Assembly: GCF_016405985.1 (NCBI RefSeq) | Contig: NZ_JAEFCF010000001.1 | Span: 186,001 to 250,000 of the forward strand | Length of the DNA stretch: 64,000 bases | Direction of reading: 5' to 3' | Source: Paracoccus sp. IB05 | Lineage (GTDB): Bacteria > Pseudomonadota > Alphaproteobacteria > Rhodobacterales > Rhodobacteraceae | In this document: piece after piece, positions 16,829 to 24,707 of the stretch | Position numbering within the stretch: position 1 is the first letter of the stretch | How the letters are laid out: each line of letters begins with the position of its first letter | Made by a program: the position numbers and the translations under genes | Notes under the pieces: model-generated | Seen by the model: only the letters and a program-made list of their open reading frames with translations | The model's database searches: none | What the model was told of the DNA's origin: nothing

Positions 16829-17803
16829 GTGAGTAGCAATGTGCAATCCGTCAGGCACAGCGAGGATGTTCACCACCAGGCCACGCTGTTGCAGGCCTGG
16901 GAACAGGATTACATCCAGCTGCATGCCGGGGCCTTTACCGGCTCGCTCAGCACCTTCCGGCTGGGCGCGGCCCGGCTGTTTTCGGAACGGATGAACCGAT
17001 CGGTCTTGCAGACCGGCGCGCTGCCCGCGGGGCGGCTGGCCTTTGGCCTGCCGGTCAGGGCAGGGGGGCGCAGCTGCATCTGCGGTGAAGAAGTCGGGCC
17101 GAACAGTCTTCTCGTTTTCTCCGGGCGGTCCGGGTTTGAATTCCTGTCGCCCGATATATTCGAATTTCTGGGCATCGAGATCGATGTGAACGGCTTTGCC
17201 GATCCGGTGTTCGAGGCGATGTTGCATCAGCTCGATACGGTCCTGTCCTCCGGGCGCCGCAGCCTGCCGATAGCAGGCGCCCGGGCCGCCAAGCTCGGGC
17301 GGCTCCTGCACGGGATCTTGCATGAAGAAGGGCTCGATCTGCGGCTGGAGGAACTGCCCGCTGCCGCCACCGCCTTCAGCCGCGGCCTTGTGGGCTGGAT
17401 CCTTGACATGTTGCAGCCCGCCGGCACCGGTGAGGCGGGACGCAGCACCATCCGGCACTGGGACACGATCAATGCGATCCGCGCGCTGGTCGCCGATGGC
17501 CAGACCTGCCCGGTCTCGGTCGCAGAGCTGACGGTCGAGCTGGGGCTGTCGCGCCGCACCTTGCAGAATGCCTGCCAGGAGGTGGTTGGCCTCAGCCCGG
17601 TGCAATATCTGCGCGCGCTGCGGCTGTCTGAGGCGCGGCGGATGCTGCAAACAGACCGCCCCGTAACCGAAGCGGCAACGCAGTTCGGCTTTTGGCATCT
17701 CGGGTATTTCTCGCGCGATTACCGGCAGATGTTCGGCGAATTGCCCTCGGTCACCCGGGCCGGTGCGGTGCAGACCCTCCGTCGCCGCCAGTCAGGCCGC
17801 TGA
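16829..17803 (+). CDS. AraC-family transcriptional regulator
   Basis: The protein has about 324 residues. The N-terminal ligand/dimerisation part begins near QATLLQAWEQDYIQLHAGAF, as in EutR-like AraC proteins. The C-terminal double helix-turn-helix (about 225-320) includes VSVAELTVELGLSRRTLQ, GLSPVQYLRALRLSEARRML and the conserved AATQFGFWHLGYFSRDYRQMFGELPS. The GTG at 16829 has GAAAGGG 9 bp upstream; an ATG at 16709 is in frame but seems to fall at the transcription start. No adjacent target operon is apparent: downstream is a decayed integrase region. Effector unknown. Confidence 0.82.
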   Translation: MSSNVQSVRHSEDVHHQATLLQAWEQDYIQLHAGAFTGSLSTFRLGAARLFSERMNRSVLQTGALPAGRLAFGLPVRAGGRSCICGEEVGPNSLLVFSGRSGFEFLSPDIFEFLGIEIDVNGFADPVFEAMLHQLDTVLSSGRRSLPIAGARAAKLGRLLHGILHEEGLDLRLEELPAAATAFSRGLVGWILDMLQPAGTGEAGRSTIRHWDTINAIRALVADGQTCPVSVAELTVELGLSRRTLQNACQEVVGLSPVQYLRALRLSEARRMLQTDRPVTEAATQFGFWHLGYFSRDYRQMFGELPSVTRAGAVQTLRRRQSGR

Positions 17804-18141
17804 AGCTGTCCTGTCCTGACCCGGGGTTCGGAACATTTTATTACCTTCCACAGGGCAAAAGCGGCGGTGGAGACGCGCCGCCCGCCGTTCGGTTACCTCG
17901 ACTTTGAGGCGCCTGTCCCGGCGCGGCATCCGATGCGCAATATCCGGCAGGTGGTGAACGATGCACGGGCAGGCCTGGCTCATCCAGATCCTGCTCCACT
18001 CCGGGCGGCAGTTGATGGCGCAGAGGCATGATACCCCGGACAGTGAGGAAGCATCCACGCTTTCCGCCACCTTCCGCCAATACCTTCTGAGCCCTTGTTT
18101 CACTGGCTCAAATCGCTTGCGACGTTCCGTGGAGTTCCGCT
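17804..18141. other. Non-coding stretch between the AraC gene and the integrase remnant
   Basis: No gene with a recognisable product is visible in this 340-bp stretch. Short frames on both strands lack initiation signals and family motifs. It probably forms the left edge of the inserted accessory region, but no direct repeat or tRNA end that would mark an attachment site could be recognised by eye. Confidence 0.4.
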
Positions 18142-18735
18142 GATGTTCACGGGAAGCCCGCGAAGAGCCTGACAGCCCGCATGGTGCAGACCGTCGCCAA
18201 GCCGGGAAAATACTTCGATGGGCATGGCCTATAATCTTAGGGTCGATCCGTCGGGAGGCAAGGTCTGGGTCCAGCGGATCGTGATCAATGGCAAGCGCTG
18301 CGAACTGGGAATGGGCCGCGTGGATTTCGTCACGCTGGCCGACGCGAGGCTCGCGGCCTTCGGCAATCGGAAGCTGGCCTGCGAGGGTGGTGATCCCCTT
18401 GGCGCCCGTCTTGGCGCCCGTCGATCCGCGCAGGAGGTGCTGACCTTCGAGGAGGCGGCGCGCAAGGTCCACGAGATCAACCTGCCGACCTGGAAGAGCC
18501 CGAAGCACGGCGACCAGTTCCTGAACACCCTTGCAACCTATGCCTTCCCGATCATCGGGAACACGCGGGCACCCGATGTGACCACTGCCGATGTGCTGGC
18601 AGTCCTGCAACCGATCTGGCTTGAGAAGGCCGAGACCGTCCGGCGGGTCAAGCAGCGGATCGGCACCGTGATGAAGTGGTGCATCGCCAAGGGATGGCGA
18701 AAGGATAATCCCGTTGATGCCGTGGATAAAGGGGT
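18142..18735 (+). pseudogene. P4-type tyrosine integrase, N-terminal remnant with frameshift
   Basis: The reading from 18142 gives the DUF4102 start KPAKSLTARMVQTVAKPGKY then FDGHGL, which breaks at CTATAATC (18229-18236). Removing one A there gives GHGLYLRVDPSGGKVWVQR, the standard continuation. The open frame resumes at 18218 and runs through VINGKRCELGMG, LTFEEAARKVHE and the core-binding helices up to AKGWRKDNP (about 18710). The whole catalytic domain with its R-H-R-Y residues is missing. The sequence then passes without a stop into an unrelated protein fragment. The frameshift and truncation make it an inactive relic of a genomic-island or prophage integrase. Confidence 0.8.
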
Positions 18736-19565
18736 TGCGCCCACCGCAACCACCATCGTTCTTCCCGATCAGGGGGCTAACGGGAACGGCATCTATGGTG
18801 GACACCGGGGTGTCACGGTCCGGCTGCAGGGCATCGTCCGGGAGTTCCAGAACCTGCAGATGGACCGGGTTGCATGGTATGATCTGGACGGCATCAGCAA
18901 TCACGCGGCGCCGTTCGATGCCCTGCCGCCCGATTATGCGGAGGGTGTCGACCGATTCTGCACGGTCACGGCGGCAGGCAACGATACCTGGAACGGGCAC
19001 GGCCTCGGGTCGGTCGATGATCGCACCGATGGATACCCGAACATCAGCTGCCGCAATCTGTCCATAGCCCCCTATTCGGCATGGGCATGGGACGACAACA
19101 GGTCGTTCCATGAGAGTTCGAACGGGCGAGTCGACGGCGGCCTCTGCGAATTCGGCGGCTCGACCGGATCGGCCCCGGCACAGGGCGCTGAGGAGACCTG
19201 TTCTGGCACGGTGATGCGGCACAACGGCTGGCGCGGCCTCTTGCCCGAGGGCGATCCTGCCTATGTGGCAGATGCCGCGAATCTGGCGTTGCTGAATACT
19301 GAAGGAGACGATGGCAACGGCTGCTCTGTGCGCTGCCTCGGTGTAGTGGTCGGGGGGGGGGCGGCGTGGATTTGGCACATGGATCGGAGCCAAGCATCAA
19401 CTCTGGCTGCAAAACACCGTAACCCGCGACTGCGGCGTTGCGCCGTTCGCCTCATCCGGCCCGGTCATCTGTCACGACAACCACCGGGATAATGGGTCCA
19501 TCACGCTGAAACAGACCCAAACTGGCGGGCAAATCATCGGCCTGGCGGGAAGCGTTGTGCCTTAA
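18736..19565 (+). pseudogene. Beta-helix-like protein fragment fused behind the integrase remnant, split at a G10 run
   Basis: From about 18736 the frame encodes a Gly/Asn/Asp-rich polypeptide with turn-like repeats (GNGIYGGHRGVTVRLQGI, WNGHGLGSVDDRTDG, SFHESSNGRVDGGLCEFGG), which suggests a parallel beta-helix or surface protein. No signal peptide is present because its 5' end is lost. In the sequence as given the frame ends at 19492 after a ten-G tract (19352-19361). If one G is removed, the protein continues as RGFGTWIGAKHQLWLQNTV to CHDNHRDNGSITL and IIGLAGSVVP, ending at TAA 19563-19565. That continuation has the same repeat character, so it is very probably the original frame. The family could not be identified. 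Confidence 0.55.
19352..19361 (+). repeat. Ten-G homopolymer at a frame switch
   Basis: Ten consecutive G residues separate two coding frames of the beta-helix-like fragment; nine would join them. The tract is long enough for slipped-strand mispairing and for sequencing error. Confidence 0.85.
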
Positions 19566-20283
19566 TCTGCACCGGCTGTTCCAGTGATACTCTGCCTCCC
19601 GCTTAAAAGTATCTGCGGCAGGGGCTGAGAAGATGGCCTCAAGGGAAGTCAGAGGGGGTTGCAACCCCCTCTGACACGGGGAACACCGCTAAGCCCCCCC
19701 GCCGGCCTGCCTACGCTTATGGCCGCTCCACCCTCGCGAGGGCGGCCCTCCTGGACCACAGCGAAATGAAAGAGTCACTGATTCCCGTCACCCCGGTTAA
19801 ACCTGTCGCACCCTGGATGGGCGGATGCTGTGTGGAAACCGCTTGTCTGTGACAGTTGAACTCCGGTGTTTGATGGATCGCGCCGTATTTTCATGCCCCG
19901 TCTTTGGATTTCGGGAAACGGCTTTGCAGACCTGCTGTCTGACAGCAAATCTGGCGTCGGCGCGGTCGGATCGCTGGATCGGCCTGCCCGGTTCAACCGG
20001 TCGACGCTGGAACCGATGCTGGAGGATCTGCATATTCCATCGCCGGGAAGGGCAACACGCAAAAGCGGCTGAGTTGCTGATCCGTGGCGGCCTGGGGTGA
20101 TCATCTGCCCCGATCCGCTCCGACCGCGCGTGGCAATGTCTGATGGGGGAATTCAATCCCTCTTCAACACCCGCCGCAAAGCGCTGCGAAGATGATCGAA
20201 ACGGCCTGATCCTCGCAATCTTCGATCTCTTCCGAGCCGGCACCGGGCGCCTATCTGTCCAGTCCCTGCAATGGAGAAACGCC
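19566..20283. other. Gene-poor stretch with palindromes
   Basis: No protein with recognisable family motifs is visible in about 720 bp. It contains a 28-bp perfect palindrome (19648-19675), the palindrome CCCTCGCGAGGG (19731-19742) flanked by GGCCG and CGGCC, and a C7 run at 19694-19700. A 68-codon plus frame at 19866-20072 has no ribosome-binding site or family signature. The region resembles degraded mobile-element or plasmid-backbone DNA. Confidence 0.4.
19648..19675. repeat. 28-bp perfect palindrome
   Basis: The 13-base arm GTCAGAGGGGGTT (19648-19660) is fully complementary to 19663-19675 around a GC centre. It is too symmetric and GC-rich to be chance in this setting. It may be a terminator stem, a recombination or transfer-origin hairpin, or a protein-binding site; no gene ends directly before it. 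Confidence 0.7.
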
Positions 20284-20388
20284 ATGGAAAACGAGACCCG
20301 CGCCCGAGTGATCGCCGACGCCTGCAAAGCCGCAAGTGATCTTCTGTCACAGGCCGCCCCGCGCCTGATCAGACAGATCAACGATTGA
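20284..20388 (+). CDS. Small ORF, 34 residues, unknown
   Basis: ATG 20284 is preceded by GGAGA at 5-6 bp spacing and followed, two bases after its stop, by a strong stem-loop, so it has a translation signal and a terminator of its own. The peptide is a predicted amphipathic helix (RARVIADACKAASDLLSQAAP) with a basic tail. No family is recognised. It could be a genuine small protein of the accessory region or part of a degraded longer gene, since the frame is open back to 20143. Confidence 0.35.
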   Translation: MENETRARVIADACKAASDLLSQAAPRLIRQIND

Positions 20389-20390
20389 AA

Positions 20391-20412
20391 AAGGGGCCAT
20401 AAAAGGCCCCTT
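20391..20412 (+). terminator. Stem-loop terminator
   Basis: The eight-base arms AAGGGGCC (20391-20398) and GGCCCCTT (20405-20412) are perfect complements with a six-base loop ATAAAA, preceded by A residues. The symmetric form could end transcription in both directions. Confidence 0.6.
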
Positions 20413-21000
20413 AAAACATCCATTAAACGAAAACTCGCCTGCTGCAATTTTGGCTGTCACGCCCTGCAAACTTCGTTGTCAGCTGTCAGTGACGACGCCT
20501 CAGGGCTGGCATTGTCAAATAATTCGATACCTTCCGCCATTGAGGCGTCAATCAGCGTTGAATTGTGCCCCCTGCTCGTCGCCCAAAAGGGCCCCTCTGG
20601 TGACCGGATGAGCCGGCCAGTGGTGGCGTAGTTTTCCAGCTGGCGCGGCCGGTCCGGAACGGCCGCGCCGGTGCAATTGAAGGGGGCCGATCCCGGTGCA
20701 GAGCGCCTTGCCCCCGCATCCAGACTCGCCCGGGCAGCATTCAGTACCTGCCGGGTGCTGCGCCTGGCTGCGCGCCTCAAGGGTGACGTGACTGAACAGC
20801 GAACTGCTTGTCGCGTCCGTCCCGCGCCTGCCGGCCTCCGCCGCGGAAGCTGACTCATGCTCTGAAGACCGGGTCGCAACAGGGCTGCTCCAGCGGCCCT
20901 GTAAACTATGGGTAAACTATGGCGCATTCAGCAGCCGGTCTGAAACTGGCGGGTGGAGACGCGGGCCGGCGGCGCCGCCCCGGGGGCAGCTTTGATACTG
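20413..21000. other. No recognisable gene
   Basis: The 590 bp before the recombinase stop hold open frames on both strands (for example minus 20927-20457), but none shows family motifs, a ribosome-binding site or the codon pattern of neighbouring genes. A GC-rich inverted repeat (CCGGCGGCGCCGCC region near 20966-20982) could end transcription of the recombinase gene. Confidence 0.35.
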
Positions 21001-22029
21001 TTACAGCCCTGCGGCCTGGGTCAGATTGACCCTGAACCTGTCGCGCCGGCGCTGATAACGGCGGGTCATTTCGGCGCTGGCATGGCCGAGCTGCTTTTGC
21101 ACATGGCGCTCATCGACTTCGGCAGAAGAGGCGAGGCCGGCGCGCAGGCTATGGCCGGAAAAGAGGGCGGGTCGCTCGGCCTCGGGCCGGTCGCCGCGCA
21201 ATCCTGCGGCCTGGGCCGCGCGTTTGACAAGGCGGGCGATCTCGCGGTCATTCAGCCGCAGCGGCCCCGGTTCCTTGCCCTGGCCCGTGATGCGGCGGAA
21301 CAGCGGTCCCCGCGAAATCCGCGCAAGGCGGAGCCACAGTTCCAGTGCCTCGACCGGGCAGGTGAGGGGCGAGGAGCCGCGCCCGATCTCGACCTCGCGC
21401 CAGCCGGTCTTGCCGCGCAGCCTGAGGAGAAGGCCGCCTGGCAGGACCTCGATCCAGCCCCGCCCGTCGCTGGTCTGGTCACGGCCCATATCGAGTCCGG
21501 TGATCTCAGAACGTCTGAGACCGCCGGCAAAGCCGATCAGCAGCATGGCACGGTCGCGCAGCCCCCGGAGCGTGGCGCGATTGCAGGTTTCCAGCATGGC
21601 GAGCAGATCCTCGGGCAGGATCGCCTCTTTCTGGCGCGGTGGTTCGGCATGGCTGTTGCGGATGCCGGCAAGAACGGTGGCGATATGGCGGTCGCGCCGG
21701 TCAAGCATCAGCCCGCGCTGCGTATAGGCCCAGACCAGCGCCGACAGCCGCCGCTCGATGGTTGAAACCGCGTTTTTCCGGCTGCCGACAGATTTCGCGC
21801 CGCTGGCGCAGGCGGTGATGTAAAGGCCAACCATCTGCGGATCGGGTGCAATGGGATCGAGGCCCTCGCGCCGGCACCAATCGGCAAAATGCTTCCAGTC
21901 CGCGGCATAGGCTTTGCGGGTATTGGCAGAGCTTGCGGCCTCGGCATAGCCGCGCGCGCGCTCTGCCAGATCGCGGAGTGCGAGCGGCTGGTGGTCGCGC
22001 AAGGCGGGGGAGGGGGCCTCGTCCGTCAC
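21001..22029 (-). CDS. Tyrosine-type site-specific recombinase/integrase
   Basis: The 342-residue protein appears intact. The N-terminal SAM-like core-binding domain (SSANTRKAYAADWKHFADWCRR) is followed by the catalytic domain with the first Arg in GFAGGLRRSEI, the HSLRAG box (His and second Arg), and LGHASAEMTRRYQRRRDRF with the nucleophilic Tyr. Length and motif order fit integrases of the XerC/XerD-like class found on plasmids and islands of Alphaproteobacteria rather than chromosomal XerC/XerD. It diverges from the DUF1403-scpB pair across 627 bp. It is independent of the decayed P4-type integrase to its left. Confidence 0.87.
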   Translation of the reverse strand: MTDEAPSPALRDHQPLALRDLAERARGYAEAASSANTRKAYAADWKHFADWCRREGLDPIAPDPQMVGLYITACASGAKSVGSRKNAVSTIERRLSALVWAYTQRGLMLDRRDRHIATVLAGIRNSHAEPPRQKEAILPEDLLAMLETCNRATLRGLRDRAMLLIGFAGGLRRSEITGLDMGRDQTSDGRGWIEVLPGGLLLRLRGKTGWREVEIGRGSSPLTCPVEALELWLRLARISRGPLFRRITGQGKEPGPLRLNDREIARLVKRAAQAAGLRGDRPEAERPALFSGHSLRAGLASSAEVDERHVQKQLGHASAEMTRRYQRRRDRFRVNLTQAAGL

Positions 22030-22656
22030 GTGGGGTCCTCAGGGCGCTGGTGCTGTCCGTCTCGCCTGACAGCGGGCGGATTTAGGGCTGTTTGCGGGGT
22101 TCTGAATGGCTTTACCCTATCTGGGGGCATTCGGGCCGGGAGTTCAAGGCCATTGGCCGGCTGAGCAGATCGTCAGGGGAGCGCCTCGCTGCTTTTGACG
22201 CGGCGATTTTGGCGCGATGCGCCTCCCCCGGCGGCGATTGCTGAGTTACCGGTGATCATCGGAGGCCGACAGGCATTTGTTTTCGGGGTGGGCACATTGT
22301 CACCTCGCGCGAAGGAACGGCTCAGGCACAGGCGGTATTGTCGGTGACTCGCAAAAGCGGGCCAGATGTGGGGTTATGATGCGCTACGCCATTGTCAGAA
22401 ACAGGTAATCAGATATCGTGGCGGACCGATGGCCAGAGGCAGTCAGGTGGTCTGAACCCTGGGATCAGCGCGGTTTTTCAGTGCTGAGGTGCAGGCCCGT
22501 GCCGAGGCATCGCCGGGCCGGGCTGCGGGGAGGTTCCAAAATAAGCCTGTCCGGGGCAAAACGCACTCAATTTCCATCCGGTGCTGCCACGCGACAGGTG
22601 CGGCGGTTAGTTTTCAGGGAACTGGCGTAAACCGCCGATATATGCGAGGCTGTGGC
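22030..22656. other. Divergent intergenic region between recombinase and DUF1403 genes
   Basis: About 630 bp without a recognisable gene. It must hold the promoters of both flanking genes and could hold a recombination site for the recombinase, but no clear core repeat was found by eye. Confidence 0.4.
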
Positions 22657-23577
22657 ATGTCGCGTGCTCCGAAACCCTCCTCTATCCCCATGCCAGGCCC
22701 GCCTGCGCTGCCGCGCTGGATCCGGCAGGCTGTGGGTCGCGATGATATTGAAGCGGCGATGTTTTCTGCCGGCGCGGCGCTTGCTGCGCTGGATGTGGCA
22801 GCGCGCTCGGACGACCCGGTCGGCGCGCTGTGGCGCAAGCGGCTGGCGCTTGGGGCTGCGACGGCGGTTTCGGGGTTTGAGGGGCGGCGTGAAGGCGAGG
22901 CCCAGTTGCGCGATGCTTTCGCCCTGCGGCGTGTGGGGGATGATCCTGGCCCGGCGGGACGGATGCTGCTGGGCTGGCGCGCCCTTGGTGAGGCGCGGGC
23001 GCTGCGGTCGGCGGAATGGCCGGCGCGGCTGCCGGGGTTTTTCGATCTGCCGCCTGCGCTGGTCTCGGGGGGCCTGCAAGACGCTGGCGCCCGGTTTATC
23101 GGCCGCACACCGCCTTTGCGCTTTGCCGCGACTGCCGCGCGGGAGGTTCTGACGCTGGGTCCGGCCTGTCGCGGCCTTGCGCTCTGGCTGGCGGATGCGC
23201 TGCTGGCGCGGGCGCTTGGCTGGGAGCGTCCGGTGCCGTTGCTGGCGACACAGCTGCCGCGTGCGGCGTTTCGGCTCGAAGGGGAGGCCTGGCTGGCGGC
23301 CTGTGCGGAGGCCTGGGCGAAGGCGGCGGTTGCCGCGCATGATCTCTGGACCGGGCTTTTGCAGCGCGGGAACGCATTGCGCTCGGCGCCGTTGCGGCGG
23401 CCGGGAAAGGATACCGGCCAGATCATCGCCGCGCTTTTAAGCGAGGATGCGCTGATCGCCCGGGCGGGGGCCGAGGCCAGCGACCGCGCGGCGCGGCGGC
23501 TGTTTGACCGGCTCATCTCGCTGGGCCTGGTGCGCGAGCTGACCGGGCGGTCAAGCTTCCGGCTGTATGGGCTCTGA
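22657..23577 (+). CDS. DUF1403 family protein
   Basis: The 306-residue protein starts PPALPRWIRQAV and DIEAAMFSAGAALAALD and is Ala/Leu/Arg-rich throughout, with long helices; it matches my memory of DUF1403 proteins of Rhizobiales and Rhodobacterales. No enzymatic motif is visible. The end LFDRLISLGLVRELTGRSSFRLYGL looks like a small winged helix. It overlaps the downstream scpB-like gene, so the two are probably co-translated. DUF1403 and a non-canonical ScpB are, as far as I recall, often encoded together with a recombinase on alphaproteobacterial replicons, which implies a role in DNA maintenance, still undefined. ATG 22657 was chosen over an upstream start at 22489 that adds 56 unrelated residues. 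Confidence 0.78.
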   Translation: MSRAPKPSSIPMPGPPALPRWIRQAVGRDDIEAAMFSAGAALAALDVAARSDDPVGALWRKRLALGAATAVSGFEGRREGEAQLRDAFALRRVGDDPGPAGRMLLGWRALGEARALRSAEWPARLPGFFDLPPALVSGGLQDAGARFIGRTPPLRFAATAAREVLTLGPACRGLALWLADALLARALGWERPVPLLATQLPRAAFRLEGEAWLAACAEAWAKAAVAAHDLWTGLLQRGNALRSAPLRRPGKDTGQIIAALLSEDALIARAGAEASDRAARRLFDRLISLGLVRELTGRSSFRLYGL

Positions 23578-24214
23578 GATGGCGGATGCGCTGGAGACGC
23601 TGGATACCGAACTGGCGGCTTTGCCCCAGGCGCTGCGCTGGCGGGAATGGATGGCGCGGGTCGAGGCGGTGCTTTTTGCCGCATCCGGGCCGGTGACACG
23701 CGAGGTGCTTTTGCGGGTGGTCGGGCGGGACTGTCCGCTTGATCTCCTGATCGGGGATCTTGCGGCCGAGCTGAGCGGTCGCCCCTATGAGATCGCCCGC
23801 ATCGCCGGCGGCTGGCAGTTCCGCACGCGGTCGCAATACGCGGCGGCGATCCGGGTGGCGTGTGGCGGCGAAGAGACCAGCCGCGACATGACCCGCAATG
23901 AGGCGCTGGTCCTGACCATCATCGCCTATATGCAGCCGGTGACGCGCGGCGGGATTGCGCGCCTGACCGGGCGCGAGGTCAGCCGCGATCTGATTGCCCG
24001 GCTGCACCGCCAGGCGCTGATCGCACGCGGGCCGCGCAGCCCGGAGCCTGGTGCGCCTTATACTTATGTCACCACGCCGGGCTTTCTGGCGCAATTCGGG
24101 CTGGAGACGCTGCGCGATCTGCCCGACCTTGAGGCGTTGGAGGATGCGGGGCTGCTGAAACCCCGCAATGATGTGGTGCTGGATCTGCCGGTCGCGGGGG
24201 AAGAGGCGGACTGA
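23567..24214 (+). CDS. ScpB-like SMC-complex subunit (accessory type)
   Basis: The 215-residue protein has two winged-helix units. MARVEAVLFAASGPVTREVL is the ScpB N-terminal motif and NEALVLTIIAYMQPVTRGGIARLTG corresponds to the ETLAIIAYxQPITRxEI motif. GPRSPEPGAPYTYVTTPGFLAQFGL matches the GRP..PGRPxLYGTTxxFLxxFGL region. ScpB bridges SMC condensin through the kleisin ScpA. No scpA or smc is in view, and the motifs diverge from the chromosomal ScpB consensus, so this is likely an accessory paralogue serving a mobile element or secondary replicon. An alternative ATG at 23579 removes four residues. Confidence 0.82.
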   Translation: MGSEMADALETLDTELAALPQALRWREWMARVEAVLFAASGPVTREVLLRVVGRDCPLDLLIGDLAAELSGRPYEIARIAGGWQFRTRSQYAAAIRVACGGEETSRDMTRNEALVLTIIAYMQPVTRGGIARLTGREVSRDLIARLHRQALIARGPRSPEPGAPYTYVTTPGFLAQFGLETLRDLPDLEALEDAGLLKPRNDVVLDLPVAGEEAD

Positions 24215-24707
24215 GCCGCCCCCCTTGCGATGGACCAGGGCCATGCAGCGCCTCGCCGATTGCCCGGGGCCGGGCCAGTGGTCACCCTGAATATGATCGG
24301 GACCGGCGATCTGATGGTGTTGAGCGGCATTGTTGCTTTTGGTTGTGTCTGTCCCTTTCGCGCCAGTCGTAAATGCATGCGAAGGGGCCCCGGTACCCCG
24401 ATTGGTGTAGTGCCGTCCCGGGCATCCAGCCGTCTTCATCGGTGCGAGCCATACCCTGCGCGGCGCTGGCTGTGTTTCATACCCTGATGTCACGGAGGCC
24501 TTTGGCGGGGGGCCGTGCTGATCCCGCTCTGAACCATCCGTAAACTTCAGCATGATCTGTTGCAGGGAAGCTCCCGATTGCGCCCGGTTCTGTGCGGCGA
24601 TGGCCGGATGGGTCAGGTTATCCATGCTTGCGGGCCCCATTGGTTCCGGTAACTATCACCTTGTCGTGAACTCTGGCCCGCCCTGTGAATTTCTAACTGC
24701 CCGACGG
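24215..24707. other. Intergenic region upstream of the vWA operon
   Basis: About 490 bp with no recognisable gene; short frames on the plus strand lack ribosome-binding sites and family motifs. It separates the mobile-type region from the six-gene envelope operon and must carry that operon's promoter, which I could not pin to a clear -35/-10 pair. Confidence 0.4.

Noticed and set aside
18000-18180. tRNA 3' end as attachment site for the integrase
   Set aside because: No cloverleaf or T-arm pattern could be built from this stretch.
17792-19393. 533-codon minus-strand open frame opposite the integrase remnant
   Set aside because: No recognisable motif, and the plus strand carries clear integrase sequence over the same DNA.
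20457-20927. 156-codon minus-strand frame
   Set aside because: No ribosome-binding site or domain; composition is Arg/Ala-rich as expected for a chance GC-rich frame. It could be part of a degraded gene but this cannot be supported.
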